From positions 62,001 to 126,000 of the forward strand of contig NZ_JAUSSR010000012.1 in the NCBI RefSeq assembly GCF_030812475.1: a DNA stretch of 64,000 bases. The letters run 5' to 3'. Under the pieces are notes generated by a model. It ran no database searches and was not told the DNA's origin. It saw only the letters and a list, made by a program, of their open reading frames with translations. The stretch is from Pseudomonas lini. Its GTDB lineage: Bacteria; Pseudomonadota; Gammaproteobacteria; Pseudomonadales; Pseudomonadaceae. Below, piece after piece: positions 53,624 to 62,665 of the stretch (within the stretch, counting starts at the first letter, position 1; each line of letters opens with the position of its first letter). Made by a program: the position numbers and the translations under genes.

Positions 53624-55363
53624 ATGAAGTTAGCCATTGTTACGGCGTGCCCGAACGGCATGGTCACCAGTGTGCTGTGCGCCCGGCTGCTCGATGCCGC
53701 GGCCCAGCGTCAAGGCTGGAGCACCAGCGTCGAAGTCGCCGACGCCGCGCATCCGGAACGCCAATTGTCGGCGGCCACGATCGAAGCCGCCGAGTGGGTG
53801 CTGCTGGTCACCAGCGCGCCGGTGGACATGTCGCGGTTCGTCGGCAAGCGCGTGTTCCAGAGCACGCCGGCCCAGGCCCTGCAAGATGTCGAGGCGGTGC
53901 TGCGTCGCGGCGCTGAAGAAGCCACGGTTTACGTCGCTCCCGAGGTCGTCGCCGAGCCGGCTGCCGCCACCAGGAACGCACCACGCCTGGTGGCAGTGAC
54001 CGCCTGTCCGACCGGTGTCGCGCACACCTTCATGGCCGCCGAAGCTTTGCAGCAGGCCGCCAAGCGACTGGGTTACGACCTGCAAGTGGAAACCCAGGGC
54101 TCGGTCGGCGCGCGCAATCCGTTGAGCGCCGACGCCATTGCCGATGCCGATGTGGTGTTGCTGGCGGCGGACATCGAAGTCGCCACCGAGCGCTTCGCCG
54201 GCAAGAAGATTTACCGTTGCGGCACCGGCATTGCCCTCAAACAGGCCGAAGCCACGCTGAACAAAGCGCTCGCCGAAGGCAAGCAGGAAACGGCTGCCAC
54301 CGGCGGCAAAGGCCCGGCCAAGCAAGAGAAGACCGGCGTTTATAAACACCTTTTGACCGGCGTGTCGTTCATGCTGCCGATGGTGGTGGCGGGCGGCCTG
54401 ATGATCGCCTTGTCGTTCGTATTCGGCATCACCGCGTTCAAGGAGGAGGGCACGCTCGCGGCCGCCCTGATGCAGATCGGTGGCGAGACCGCGTTCAAGC
54501 TGATGGTGCCGTTGCTCGCGGGGTATATCGCCTACTCGATCGCCGACCGTCCCGGCCTGGCGCCGGGGATGATCGGTGGTCTGCTGGCCAGCACCCTGGG
54601 CGCCGGTTTCATCGGCGGGATCATTGCCGGCTTCATCGCCGGTTATGCGGCGCAGGCGATCAATCGCTATGCGCGCTTGCCGCAGAGTCTCGAAGCGCTG
54701 AAGCCGATCCTGATCATCCCGTTGCTGGCGAGCCTGTTCACCGGTCTGGTGATGATCTACGTGGTCGGCAAACCGGTGGCCGGGATGCTCACCGGGCTCA
54801 CGCACTTCCTCGACAGCATGGGCACCACTAACGCGATCCTGCTCGGTGTGCTGCTGGGCAGCATGATGTGCGTCGACCTCGGCGGACCAATCAACAAGGC
54901 CGCCTACGCTTTTTCGGTGGGGCTGCTGGCGTCGCAGAGTTATGCACCGATGGCCGCGACCATGGCCGCGGGCATGGTGCCGCCGATCGGTCTTGGCATC
55001 GCCACGTTCATTGCCCGGCGCAAGTTTGCCCAGACTGAACGCGAGGCCGGTAAAGCGGCGTTGGTGTTGGGGCTGTGCTTTATCTCCGAAGGCGCGATTC
55101 CGTTTGCCGCCAAAGACCCGTTGCGGGTGATCCCGGCGAGCATTGCCGGTGGTGCGCTGACGGGGGCGTTGTCGATGTACTTCGGCTGCAAACTGATGGC
55201 GCCCCATGGTGGGTTGTTCGTGCTGGCGATTCCGAATGCAATCAATCATGCCTTGTTGTATCTGCTGGCGATTGTGGCCGGGAGTCTGCTGACGGCGGTG
55301 GCGTATGCGCTGCTGAAGCGGCCGGAAGTGGTGGAGATGGCGCTGGAACCCGCCAAGGCCTGA
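53624..55363 (+). CDS. fruA: PTS fructose permease EIIBC
   Basis: FruA is a 579-residue membrane permease that imports fructose and releases fructose-1-phosphate. Two IIB domains open the protein: the first (1-105) has CPNGMVTSVL with Cys9 and lacks the usual TGxAHT motif, so it is probably a regulatory IIB'; the second (about 118-220) has the active Cys128 in TACPTGVAHTFMAAEAL. The IIC domain (about 235-570) has about 8-9 membrane helices. GAGGGA lies 6 bases before the ATG. A paired REP follows. Confidence 0.95.
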   Translation: MKLAIVTACPNGMVTSVLCARLLDAAAQRQGWSTSVEVADAAHPERQLSAATIEAAEWVLLVTSAPVDMSRFVGKRVFQSTPAQALQDVEAVLRRGAEEATVYVAPEVVAEPAAATRNAPRLVAVTACPTGVAHTFMAAEALQQAAKRLGYDLQVETQGSVGARNPLSADAIADADVVLLAADIEVATERFAGKKIYRCGTGIALKQAEATLNKALAEGKQETAATGGKGPAKQEKTGVYKHLLTGVSFMLPMVVAGGLMIALSFVFGITAFKEEGTLAAALMQIGGETAFKLMVPLLAGYIAYSIADRPGLAPGMIGGLLASTLGAGFIGGIIAGFIAGYAAQAINRYARLPQSLEALKPILIIPLLASLFTGLVMIYVVGKPVAGMLTGLTHFLDSMGTTNAILLGVLLGSMMCVDLGGPINKAAYAFSVGLLASQSYAPMAATMAAGMVPPIGLGIATFIARRKFAQTEREAGKAALVLGLCFISEGAIPFAAKDPLRVIPASIAGGALTGALSMYFGCKLMAPHGGLFVLAIPNAINHALLYLLAIVAGSLLTAVAYALLKRPEVVEMALEPAKA

Positions 55364-55376
55364 CCCCCCTCACCCC

Positions 55377-55479
55377 CTGTAGGAGCGAGCTTGCTCGCGA
55401 TGGTCGTTAACGATAACGCTTGAAACCTGACACCCCGTGGCGTTCTCTGGTTTTTCGCGAGCAAGCTCGCTCCTACAGG
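55377..55479. repeat. Paired REP element (REPIN)
   Basis: CTGTAGGAGCGAGCTTGCTC then GCGATGG at the left and its mirror, GCGAGCAAGCTCGCTCCTAC then AG, at the right, with a spacer that includes CACCCCGTGG and TAACGATAACG. It lies between fruA and the PhoD gene. Confidence 0.85.
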
Positions 55480-55486
55480 GGATCGC

Positions 55487-55504
55487 ATTTCACGTCAGTG
55501 TCAT
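55487..55504 (+). promoter_or_regulatory. Candidate Pho box upstream of the PhoD gene
   Basis: ATTTCAC-GTCA-GTGTCAT has two 7-base half-sites separated by 4 bases, the PhoB layout, with 5/7 and 6/7 matches to CTGTCA(T/C). It lies 40 bp before the phosphatase ATG. Induction by phosphate starvation is inferred. Confidence 0.45.
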
Positions 55505-55543
55505 GCGAAGGTGCTTAAGTTTTCCTTTTTCAGGGAGAACCCC

Positions 55544-57085
55544 ATGAGCGAATTCGACCTCGGCCGCCGTCGTGTCATGCAAGCCGTCGGTGCCGGCCTG
55601 TTGTTACCCGGCCTGGCACCCGCGGTGATTGCCTCGGTCAAGGACCGTCCGCAACTCACCGATGGCGTGCAGTCCGGCGACCTGCTGGGCGACCGGGCGA
55701 TGGTCTGGAGCCGCAGCGACCGTCCGGCGCGGATGGTGGTGGAGTGGGACACCCGCAGCCTGTTCAGCAACCCCCGTCGATTCGTCTCGCCCTTGGCCGA
55801 TGCAAGCACCGATTTCACCGCCCGGGTCGAACTCAGCGGCCTGCCTGCCGACCAGGCGATTTTCTATCGTGTGTCTTTCGAAGACGCCCGGAGCGGTGTT
55901 GCCAGCGAACCCTGGTTCGGTCACTTGCGCAGCGTGCCCCAGGCCCGCCGCGACATCCGCTTCGTCTGGAGCGGCGACACCGCCGGCCAGGGGTACGGCA
56001 TCAACCCGGACATCGGCGGCATGCGCATCTACGAAGCCATGCGCTTGCGCCTGCCGGACTTTTTTATCCACAGCGGCGACACCATCTATGCCGACGGCCC
56101 GGTGCCGGCGCAGTTGATGACCGAGAGTGGTCGCCTGTGGCGCAATATCACCAGCGAAGCCAAGAGCAAAGTCGCCGAGACCCTCGACGATTACCGTGGC
56201 AATTACCGCTACAACCTGATGGATGAAAACATCCGTCGCTTCAACGCCGAAGTGCCGCAGATCTGGCAGTGGGACGACCACGAAGTGGTGAACAACTGGT
56301 CGCCGGGCAAGCAGCTGGACCAGCGTTACAACATCAAGGATATCCACAGCCTGGTCAGTCGCGGGCGCCAGGCCTGGCTGGAATATGCGCCGATGCGATG
56401 GCAGGATGCCGATGGCGGTGGGCGGATTTATCGCAAGCTCGGTTACGGCCCGTTGCTCGACGTGTTCGTACTCGACATGCGCAGTTATCGTGGGGCGAAT
56501 GACGACAACCTGGGCGCCGCCAAACCCTTCCTCGGACGTGAACAACTGGACTGGCTCAAGCGCGAATTGAAAGGCTCCAGTGCCCAGTGGAAAGTCATCG
56601 CCGCCGACATGCCGATTGGCCTGAGTGTCTCTGATGGTGAAGTCAGCCCGGGCGTGGCGCGCTGGGAAGCCGTGGCCAATGGCGATCCGGGACCGGCCCA
56701 GGGGCGCGAACTGGAGATTGCCGAATTGCTCGGTTTCCTGCGAGCGCAGCAGGTGCGCAACTACGTCTGGCTGACGGCGGATGTGCATTACTGCGCGGCC
56801 CATCACTACCACCCGGACCGTGCGGCGTTTCAGGACTTTGAACCGTTCTGGGAATTTGTCGCCGGGCCGCTGAATGCGGGGAGTTTCGGCCCTGACCCAC
56901 TGGATAAAACCTTTGGCCCGCAAGTGGTGCTCGAAAAGGCACCATCGGCTCAGAACGCTTCACCCTTTGCCGGATTTCAGTTTTTTGGCGAAGTGAATAT
57001 CGATGGGCAGACGGGGGAGTTGAGTGTGGTGTTGCGGGATCTGGATGGGGTGGGGGTGTTTGAGCAGAAGCTGCAGCCGGTCTGA
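55544..57085 (+). CDS. phoD: Alkaline phosphatase PhoD, Tat-exported
   Basis: A 513-residue PhoD-type phosphatase/phosphodiesterase that releases phosphate outside the cytoplasm. The N-terminus has a twin-arginine signal (RRRVMQAVGAG at residues 8-18, then a hydrophobic stretch to about 30). The catalytic domain shows SGDTIYADGP, WDDHEVVNNWSPG and LTADVHYCAAHHY, the metal-binding motifs of the family. The ATG at 55544 has GGGAGAA upstream. A candidate Pho box precedes it. A paired REP follows; it does not overlap neighbours. Confidence 0.92.
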   Translation: MSEFDLGRRRVMQAVGAGLLLPGLAPAVIASVKDRPQLTDGVQSGDLLGDRAMVWSRSDRPARMVVEWDTRSLFSNPRRFVSPLADASTDFTARVELSGLPADQAIFYRVSFEDARSGVASEPWFGHLRSVPQARRDIRFVWSGDTAGQGYGINPDIGGMRIYEAMRLRLPDFFIHSGDTIYADGPVPAQLMTESGRLWRNITSEAKSKVAETLDDYRGNYRYNLMDENIRRFNAEVPQIWQWDDHEVVNNWSPGKQLDQRYNIKDIHSLVSRGRQAWLEYAPMRWQDADGGGRIYRKLGYGPLLDVFVLDMRSYRGANDDNLGAAKPFLGREQLDWLKRELKGSSAQWKVIAADMPIGLSVSDGEVSPGVARWEAVANGDPGPAQGRELEIAELLGFLRAQQVRNYVWLTADVHYCAAHHYHPDRAAFQDFEPFWEFVAGPLNAGSFGPDPLDKTFGPQVVLEKAPSAQNASPFAGFQFFGEVNIDGQTGELSVVLRDLDGVGVFEQKLQPV

Positions 57086-57119
57086 GTCCAGCATAATCAG
57101 CAGGCCAACACCGGACCCT

Positions 57120-57219
57120 TGTAGGAGCGAGCTTGCTCGCGATGGACTCAAGAGCGCCGCGTTTAATCAGTAAACACGCGTTATCGTTAACGACCATCGC
57201 GAGCAAGCTCGCTCCTACA
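57120..57219. repeat. Paired REP element (REPIN)
   Basis: TGTAGGAGCGAGCTTGCTCG then CGATGG at the left and its mirror at the right; the spacer has ACTCAAGAGCGCCGCG, closely related to that of the element at 42661-42760. It separates the convergent PhoD gene and the PepSY reductase. Confidence 0.85.
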
Positions 57220-57233
57220 GGGAGTGTGGTGGG

Positions 57234-59762
57234 TCAGTAAACGTCGCGGCGGTAGCGGCCTTCCTCGATAAGGCGGTCGACCTCCTCGATTCCGAGCACT
57301 TCATTGAGCACGTGATCCACCCCTGACGCCATGCCCTGCAAGCTGCCGCAGATGTAAATGACTGCGCCGTCCGCCAGCCATTGCTTCAGTTCCGTTGCCG
57401 ACTCGCGCAGTAGATCCTGCACGTAGATCTTCTCGGCCTGATCCCGCGAGAACGCCAGGTCCAACCGTTCCAGATCGCCCGAAATCAGCCATTCTTCAAG
57501 CTCATCGCGGCACAGGTAGTCGTGCTCGCGGTTGCGTTCTCCGAACAACAGCCAATGGCGCTGCTGCCCATCGGCAATCCGCGCCTTGAGCAAGCTGCGC
57601 AGGCCCGCCAGCCCGGTACCGTTGCCCAGCAGAATCATGGGCACCGGCTCGGTCGGCAGATGGAAACCGCTGTTGCGCCGTACCCGCAGGCTGACGGTGC
57701 CGCCCACCGGCACGTGTTCGGTCAGCCAGCCGGAGCCTATGCCGAGACTGCCGTCGGGATGCAGTTCCTGGCGCACGATCAGTTCCAAAACGCCATCGGC
57801 GGCAATCGAAGCAATGGAGTATTCGCGCATGGCCAACGGCACCAGGGCGTCCACCAGCGCTTGCGCGTGCAGACCGACCAGATGGGCGCGGTTCTCGGGC
57901 AACTGTCGGCTGGCCAGGGCTTGCTCCAGCGGTTGCGACAGGTTATCGAGCGTCACTGTGGCTCGACCGTCGATGCCCAGGCCATCGAGGAAGTGCTCGA
58001 TCGCCCACGGGCAATTGCGCGGCAGGACTTCCACCAGGTCACCGGCCAGCCAGCTGCTGGTGGTAGGGGCGGCGAGGCCCAGCAAATACACGCCCGTGGC
58101 GCTGCTGTCAGGGTTGAGCAAATCCCGGCGAACCAGGGTCCAGTGGTCATAGCCGGGCGCTTGCCAGGTGTCCACGGGCGCCTGTCCGGTCACCAGGCCG
58201 AGTTGCTGCTGCCAGTGACGCAAGGCGTAGGGGTCGCCGCTGTCGACTTCCACCGGGGCGAACAGGGTCTTGCCGCCGTGCTCGCCCAGCCAGGTGTGCA
58301 GGCGTCGGGCGAAACCGCAGAAGTGCTGGTACTGCCGATCACCGAGGCCGAGCACTGCATAGTTCAGGCTTTCCAGGCTCGGCCCCTGGCCCAGCACCTT
58401 GCGCTCGAAGCCCCGGGCGCTGTCCGGCGCTTCGCCGTCGCCGAAGGTGCTGACCACGAACAGCGCGTTGCTGGAATCGCACAGATCCTGCTCACTGACA
58501 TCCGCCAGGGGTTGAACCTTTACCGGCAGGCCGGCGGCCTGCAATTGGCCGGCGGTCTGCCACGCCAATTGCTCTGCAAACCCGCTCTGGCTGGCGAAAC
58601 CGATCAACCAGGCCGGCGTATTGCTACCCGATTGCGCAAGATTTTTGCGGGCTTCTCTGATGTGCTTTTTCTTGCGTCGACGATCGAGGTACAACAGCCA
58701 GCCCGTGACGAAAAACAACGGCATGGTCAGCGCGCTGAGTGTCAGGACGATCCGCCCGACGATACCGAAGTAGCTGCCGACGTGCAGCGCGTAGATGCTG
58801 GTCAGCAACTGCGCCTTGAGGCTCTTGTCGCTGTAGCGGTCATGGCGTTTGACGATGCCGGTGGCCGGATCGAGGCTGATCTGGTTCAGTGCCCGGTCAT
58901 GGGGGGAGCTGTTCAACAGATAGAACACGGTCGCCGGTTGCCCGGCCACTGGCGGCATACGAATGTTGTAGGCACTCAGGGCCGGGCCGGCGACGCTGTA
59001 GATGCTGCTCCACATCGCGGCGTAATCGGCGGTCGGTGCCGGGCCGGCTGGCGCAGGACCACGGCCGCCGCGAACACGCTCGTTCTGCGGTGAATCGGAC
59101 AGCAGCCGCGTCAGGCCCTTGTTGTACCACTCATAGGACCAGGACAACCCGGTCAGCGCCGCCAGGAGGTAAAACACCAGGCACCAGGTGCCCGCCACCG
59201 AGTGCAAATCCCAATTGAAGCTGCGACCTTTTTTCTTCCAGTCGAGGGTCAGCCAGGCCCGCCAGCTGTTCCACTGGCGGGGCCACCGCAGGTAGAGACC
59301 CGAGAGGCAGAAGAACACCAGGATCAGCGTACAGGCGCCGGTGATCTGCCGGCCGGTATCGCCCATCGCGAGGAAACGGTGCAGCTGCAGCATGAAGCCG
59401 AAGAAGTCTTGGCCGATGGCATCGCCCACGAATTCGGCGGTGTACGGGTTGAAGTAGCGCATCTCGCCGCGGCGCTCACCCGGTGGCGGGGTGAAGGACA
59501 CTCGCGCGGCGTTTGCGCTATCGGTCTCGACCCAGAGCATCGCCACTTTCTTGCCCGAGGCGCCTTCGATTTTTTCCACCAGTTCGGCGGGCGGCAGGAC
59601 GCCGGCGACCTGCTTCTCGACCTGCAACACGCTCGGGTTCAGCACGCTCAGGATTTCGTCCTGAAACGAGACCGTCGCCCCGGTAATGCCCATCAGGGCC
59701 AGGACCAGCCCGGCGCTGATGCCGAAAAACCAGTGCAACTGGAACAGGGTTTTCTTCAACAC
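57234..59762 (-). CDS. PepSY-flavodoxin-reductase fusion (iron/siderophore reductase candidate)
   Basis: An 842-residue inner-membrane oxidoreductase of the sulfite-reductase-flavoprotein type. The N-terminal half is a PepSY-TM region with membrane helices near 10-32, 146-168, 195-215 and 353-375. Next come a flavodoxin domain (about 388-520, with VSTFGDGEAPDSARGFE and GLGDRQYQHFCGFA) and an FAD/NAD(P)H-reductase module (about 540-842, with MREYSIAS, MILLGNGTGLAGLRSLL and ending YICGSLQGMASGVDHVL). The start is the GTG at 59762 (VLKKTLFQLHW). It stands beside piuA and piuC, the position of the PiuB/PA4513-type gene in P. aeruginosa, so a role in reducing iron in taken-up siderophores is inferred. 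Confidence 0.9.
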   Translation of the reverse strand: MLKKTLFQLHWFFGISAGLVLALMGITGATVSFQDEILSVLNPSVLQVEKQVAGVLPPAELVEKIEGASGKKVAMLWVETDSANAARVSFTPPPGERRGEMRYFNPYTAEFVGDAIGQDFFGFMLQLHRFLAMGDTGRQITGACTLILVFFCLSGLYLRWPRQWNSWRAWLTLDWKKKGRSFNWDLHSVAGTWCLVFYLLAALTGLSWSYEWYNKGLTRLLSDSPQNERVRGGRGPAPAGPAPTADYAAMWSSIYSVAGPALSAYNIRMPPVAGQPATVFYLLNSSPHDRALNQISLDPATGIVKRHDRYSDKSLKAQLLTSIYALHVGSYFGIVGRIVLTLSALTMPLFFVTGWLLYLDRRRKKKHIREARKNLAQSGSNTPAWLIGFASQSGFAEQLAWQTAGQLQAAGLPVKVQPLADVSEQDLCDSSNALFVVSTFGDGEAPDSARGFERKVLGQGPSLESLNYAVLGLGDRQYQHFCGFARRLHTWLGEHGGKTLFAPVEVDSGDPYALRHWQQQLGLVTGQAPVDTWQAPGYDHWTLVRRDLLNPDSSATGVYLLGLAAPTTSSWLAGDLVEVLPRNCPWAIEHFLDGLGIDGRATVTLDNLSQPLEQALASRQLPENRAHLVGLHAQALVDALVPLAMREYSIASIAADGVLELIVRQELHPDGSLGIGSGWLTEHVPVGGTVSLRVRRNSGFHLPTEPVPMILLGNGTGLAGLRSLLKARIADGQQRHWLLFGERNREHDYLCRDELEEWLISGDLERLDLAFSRDQAEKIYVQDLLRESATELKQWLADGAVIYICGSLQGMASGVDHVLNEVLGIEEVDRLIEEGRYRRDVY

Positions 59763-59847
59763 GTCGCTCGCCTTGTTCGTTCGTAAATGATCATCACGGC
59801 GCGCATTATGCCGTGGGTGGTCGAGAAGCATTCTGTTTTACGCACAA

Positions 59848-59877
59848 AGGCCCCGTTCATCTGGATGAACGGGGCCT
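59848..59877 (-). terminator. Terminator of piuA (minus strand)
   Basis: AGGCCCCGTTCAT pairs perfectly with ATGAACGGGGCCT, a 13-bp stem with a four-base loop. On the minus strand it is followed by TTTGTG. It separates the piuA transcript from the reductase gene. Confidence 0.8.
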
Positions 59878-59893
59878 GGCCCAACGCCGATAC

Positions 59894-59993
59894 TGTAGGA
59901 GCGAGCTCGCTCGCGAAAAAACCGAGAACGACGCGGGGTGTCAGATTCCCCGCATCATCGTTGACGACCATCGCGAGCAAGCTCGCTCCTACA
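59894..59993. repeat. Paired REP element, first of two in tandem
   Basis: TGTAGGAGCGAGCTCGCTCG then CGAAAAA at the left; mirror CATCGCGAGCAAGCTCGCTC then CTACA at the right. The left arm has CTCGCTCG instead of TTGCTCG, shared with the next element. Confidence 0.8.
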
Positions 59994-60007
59994 AAGGTTG
60001 GGCTCAC

Positions 60008-60121
60008 TGTAGGAGCGAGCTCGCTCGCGAAAAACCCGAGAGCGCTGCGGGGTGTCAGGTGTATCGCGTCATCGTTGACATCCATCGTCGGAACGCCGCC
60101 CGGAGCAAGCTCGCTCCTACA
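60008..60121. repeat. Paired REP element, second of two in tandem
   Basis: The left arm TGTAGGAGCGAGCTCGCTCG matches that of the preceding unit, but the right arm (TCGGAACGCCGCCCGGAGCA then AGCTCGCTCCTACA) is of the 45245-45371 type, so this unit appears to be a hybrid. Confidence 0.8.
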
Positions 60122-60128
60122 GGTTCTA

Positions 60129-62459
60129 TCAGAAGTGGAAGTTGGTGCTCAGCAACGCGGTACGGCCTGCCGCCTGGTTGGCGAAGTGGGTCGAGAACGC
60201 TTTGTCGTAATAGGTTTCGTCGGTCAGGTTCTGCACGTTCAGCTGCAGGTCGACGTTTTTGGTCAGCTTGTAGGCCACCATCGCGTCGTAACGCACATAG
60301 TCATCCACCATGGTGGTGTTGGCCACGCTACCGAAGACGTCGTCGACGTAGAACGCTCCACCACCGATAGTCAGCTTCGGCGTGACCTGGTAGGTCGTCC
60401 AGAGGCTGGCGCTGTTTTTCGGCGTGTTAGGCAGTTCGTTGCCGTCGTTTGCTGCACCCAACGGGCCGCCATCGACTTGCTCGCTGTCCATGTAGGCATA
60501 ACCGGCGAAGACTTGCCATTTGTCGGTGATCTTGCCGGTGGCCGACAGTTCGACACCTTGAACCCGGGTTTTACCTGCGTTTTCATAAGACGTGGTGTCG
60601 ACTTGTACCCGGGCGTTGTCCTTCTCGGTGCGGAAGATATCGGCGGTCAGGGACAGGCGATCGTTGAGCAGATCCCACTTGGTGCCGATCTCGTAGTTCT
60701 TGGTGGTTTCCGGCTCCATGTCACTGCTTAGCAGGTTGCCGTTGCGATCCGGAGTGCCGCTCAGCGGGTTGCCTTCCTGGCCTTCACCCAAGGTGTTGCC
60801 CGGTGGGGTGGCGGAGGTGGCGTACGAGGCATAGATGCTGCCGTTTTCAGCCGGCTTGTAGATCACGCCGAACTGACCGGTGACGAACTCGCTCGTGTCA
60901 TCGCCCTTGGACGTGGTGTTGCCGGCCGCCGTGTAGGTCTTGTACTTGGTGTCGAAATGGTCGTAACGCAGGCCCATGTTCACCAGCCACTGCTCGGACA
61001 ACTCCAGGGTGTCGAACACGTACAGCGCGCGGGTGGTGCTGGAGGTGTCGGTGCCGGCGTAGTTGCGAGAAATCGCACCGTTCCACGGGTCGTTCGGGTT
61101 CGGGCTGGACAGCGAGGTGCAGTTGTAACCGCTTGGCGCGCCGATCAGGGCCGGGGTGCAGTTGGTACCTGATGGAGTCGCAGGCGTCGTTGGCGTCAGT
61201 GGCGTAGTGTCGGTGTTGACGTTGTACGAGGATTTTTCGCTGTCCTCGTGGCTCAACTCGATACCGGTGGAGAAGTTGTTCTTGAAGCCTGCGATGTAAA
61301 ACTCACCAAACAGATCGGTCTGGTTAGTGGTGGTCTCGGTGTTGCTGACACGGGTATTCGCCCGACGCCAGAGACTGCCGTTGTTGACGTTGCCTTTACT
61401 GTCGTCCGGCTGGGTCAGGATGTAATCCTGCATGCTGCTGCCGTGGCGCAGAGTGTTCTTGACCGTCAGCGCGTCATTCAGGTCGTGCTCGATGGCGAAG
61501 GTCGCGGTGTCGGTGCGGCCCTTGCGGAAATCGCGGTCCAAACCGTAGAAATTGCTGTCATCGCCACCGGCGTAAGGCTTGTCCGGATTGGACTTGGTGC
61601 GGGCGGCGGCAAGGCCGGCAGGAATGGTGTACGGAATGCCCGAGTCCGGGGTGTCGTTACTTTCCAGGTGGTAGTAATCGAGGTTCACGCGAGTGTCGGT
61701 GCCCAGACCGAACGCCAGCGATGGCGCAATACCCCAACGGTCGTAATCGACCTTGTCCCGGCCGGCGACGTTGCTTTCGTGGCTCATCAGGTTCAGACGG
61801 CCGGCGGCGGTGTCGGTGAACTGGTAGTTGCCGTCGAAGGTGTAGCGCTGGGTCTGGTCCGAGCCCCAAGTGAAACCACCATTGAGCGAGTCGCCCAGGT
61901 GTGCTTTTTTGCTGACCAGGTTGATGCTGCCACCGGCAGCGCCACGGCCGCCAATGGCGGAGTTCGGGCCCTTGCTGACTTCGATCGACTCGACGGCAAA
62001 AATTTCGCGGCTCTGCGAACCGGTATCGCGCACGCCGTCCAGGTAGGTGTCGCCCTGGGCATCGAAGCCACGAATGAATGGACGGTCACCCTGTGGGTTG
62101 CCGCCTTCACCGGCACCAAAGGTGATGCCGGGAACCGTGCGCAACGCGTCCTGCATGTTGAGAGCGCCGGTGTCCTTGAGAACTTGTTGCGGGATGACCG
62201 TCACCGAACGGGGGGTGTTCACCAGCGGCGCGGTGTACTTGGGCGAGGAGGCTTTCTCGACGGTGTAGGAAGTCTGGTCCTGGGCCTCGCCGGTGATCGC
62301 GGTCGCGTCCAGGGAAATGGCATTGCCCGGCGCTTTCCCGTCGGTCTTCTCTGCAGCAAAAACCATGTGGCCAGCAGAGCCGGCAGTGATCGCCACGCCA
62401 ATTGCAGACGCGAGCAAGCGCGGTGAACTGACCGGTAATTGTGAGTGTTGGCGTGACAT
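60129..62459 (-). CDS. piuA: TonB-dependent siderophore receptor PiuA (Fiu-like)
   Basis: A 776-residue outer-membrane receptor for ferric catechol-type siderophores or their mimics. The signal peptide (1-about 42) is followed by a TonB box region, the plug (about 60-200, NTPRSVTVIPQQVLKDTG, then PFIRGFDAQGDTYLDGVRD, and IEVSKGPNSAIGGRGAAGGSIN) and a 22-strand barrel ending in TALLSTNFHF with terminal Phe. The start is ATG 62459, with GGAGG about 9 bases upstream; an ATG at 62465 is too close. It is divergent from piuC, with a 25-bp palindrome between. In P. aeruginosa PiuA takes up siderophore-linked cephalosporins such as cefiderocol. Confidence 0.93.
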   Translation of the reverse strand: MSRQHSQLPVSSPRLLASAIGVAITAGSAGHMVFAAEKTDGKAPGNAISLDATAITGEAQDQTSYTVEKASSPKYTAPLVNTPRSVTVIPQQVLKDTGALNMQDALRTVPGITFGAGEGGNPQGDRPFIRGFDAQGDTYLDGVRDTGSQSREIFAVESIEVSKGPNSAIGGRGAAGGSINLVSKKAHLGDSLNGGFTWGSDQTQRYTFDGNYQFTDTAAGRLNLMSHESNVAGRDKVDYDRWGIAPSLAFGLGTDTRVNLDYYHLESNDTPDSGIPYTIPAGLAAARTKSNPDKPYAGGDDSNFYGLDRDFRKGRTDTATFAIEHDLNDALTVKNTLRHGSSMQDYILTQPDDSKGNVNNGSLWRRANTRVSNTETTTNQTDLFGEFYIAGFKNNFSTGIELSHEDSEKSSYNVNTDTTPLTPTTPATPSGTNCTPALIGAPSGYNCTSLSSPNPNDPWNGAISRNYAGTDTSSTTRALYVFDTLELSEQWLVNMGLRYDHFDTKYKTYTAAGNTTSKGDDTSEFVTGQFGVIYKPAENGSIYASYATSATPPGNTLGEGQEGNPLSGTPDRNGNLLSSDMEPETTKNYEIGTKWDLLNDRLSLTADIFRTEKDNARVQVDTTSYENAGKTRVQGVELSATGKITDKWQVFAGYAYMDSEQVDGGPLGAANDGNELPNTPKNSASLWTTYQVTPKLTIGGGAFYVDDVFGSVANTTMVDDYVRYDAMVAYKLTKNVDLQLNVQNLTDETYYDKAFSTHFANQAAGRTALLSTNFHF

Positions 62460-62521
62460 GAGCATTCCCCTCCCCAAGGATTTGAGGCCGCGGAATATAG
62501 GGTAAACAGTTATTCGTATCA

Positions 62522-62546
62522 ATTGCGAAACATTACTATTCGCAAT
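62522..62546. promoter_or_regulatory. Palindrome in the piuA-piuC gap, candidate Fur operator
   Basis: ATTGCGAA (62522-62529), nine bases, then TTCGCAAT (62539-62546) form an exact 8-bp inverted repeat, 63 bp from the piuA start and 120 bp from piuC. It partly fits the Fur 6-6-1-6 pattern (GCGAAT AGTAAT G TTTCGC on the minus strand). Iron-dependent Fur repression is the expected control of such genes; the identity of the binding protein is not settled by sequence. Confidence 0.5.
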
Positions 62547-62665
62547 GAATTTACATTCTTTACAATTTACCCTTACGGTTTTTGATGTTTCATTCGTCGC
62601 CAGGGTTTTACATGGGCAATAAGAATCAATACCATTGCCATCCTTTTGCCTTCAGGTGCTTCCCC

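Larger units (their letters stand above)
59763..60128. other. Gap between the PepSY reductase gene and piuA
   Basis: No gene. It holds the piuA terminator (59848-59877) and two tandem paired REPs (59894-59993 and 60008-60121). A loosely Fur-like stretch GTGATGATCATTTACG on the minus strand (about 59785-59800) is upstream of the reductase start. Confidence 0.7.
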
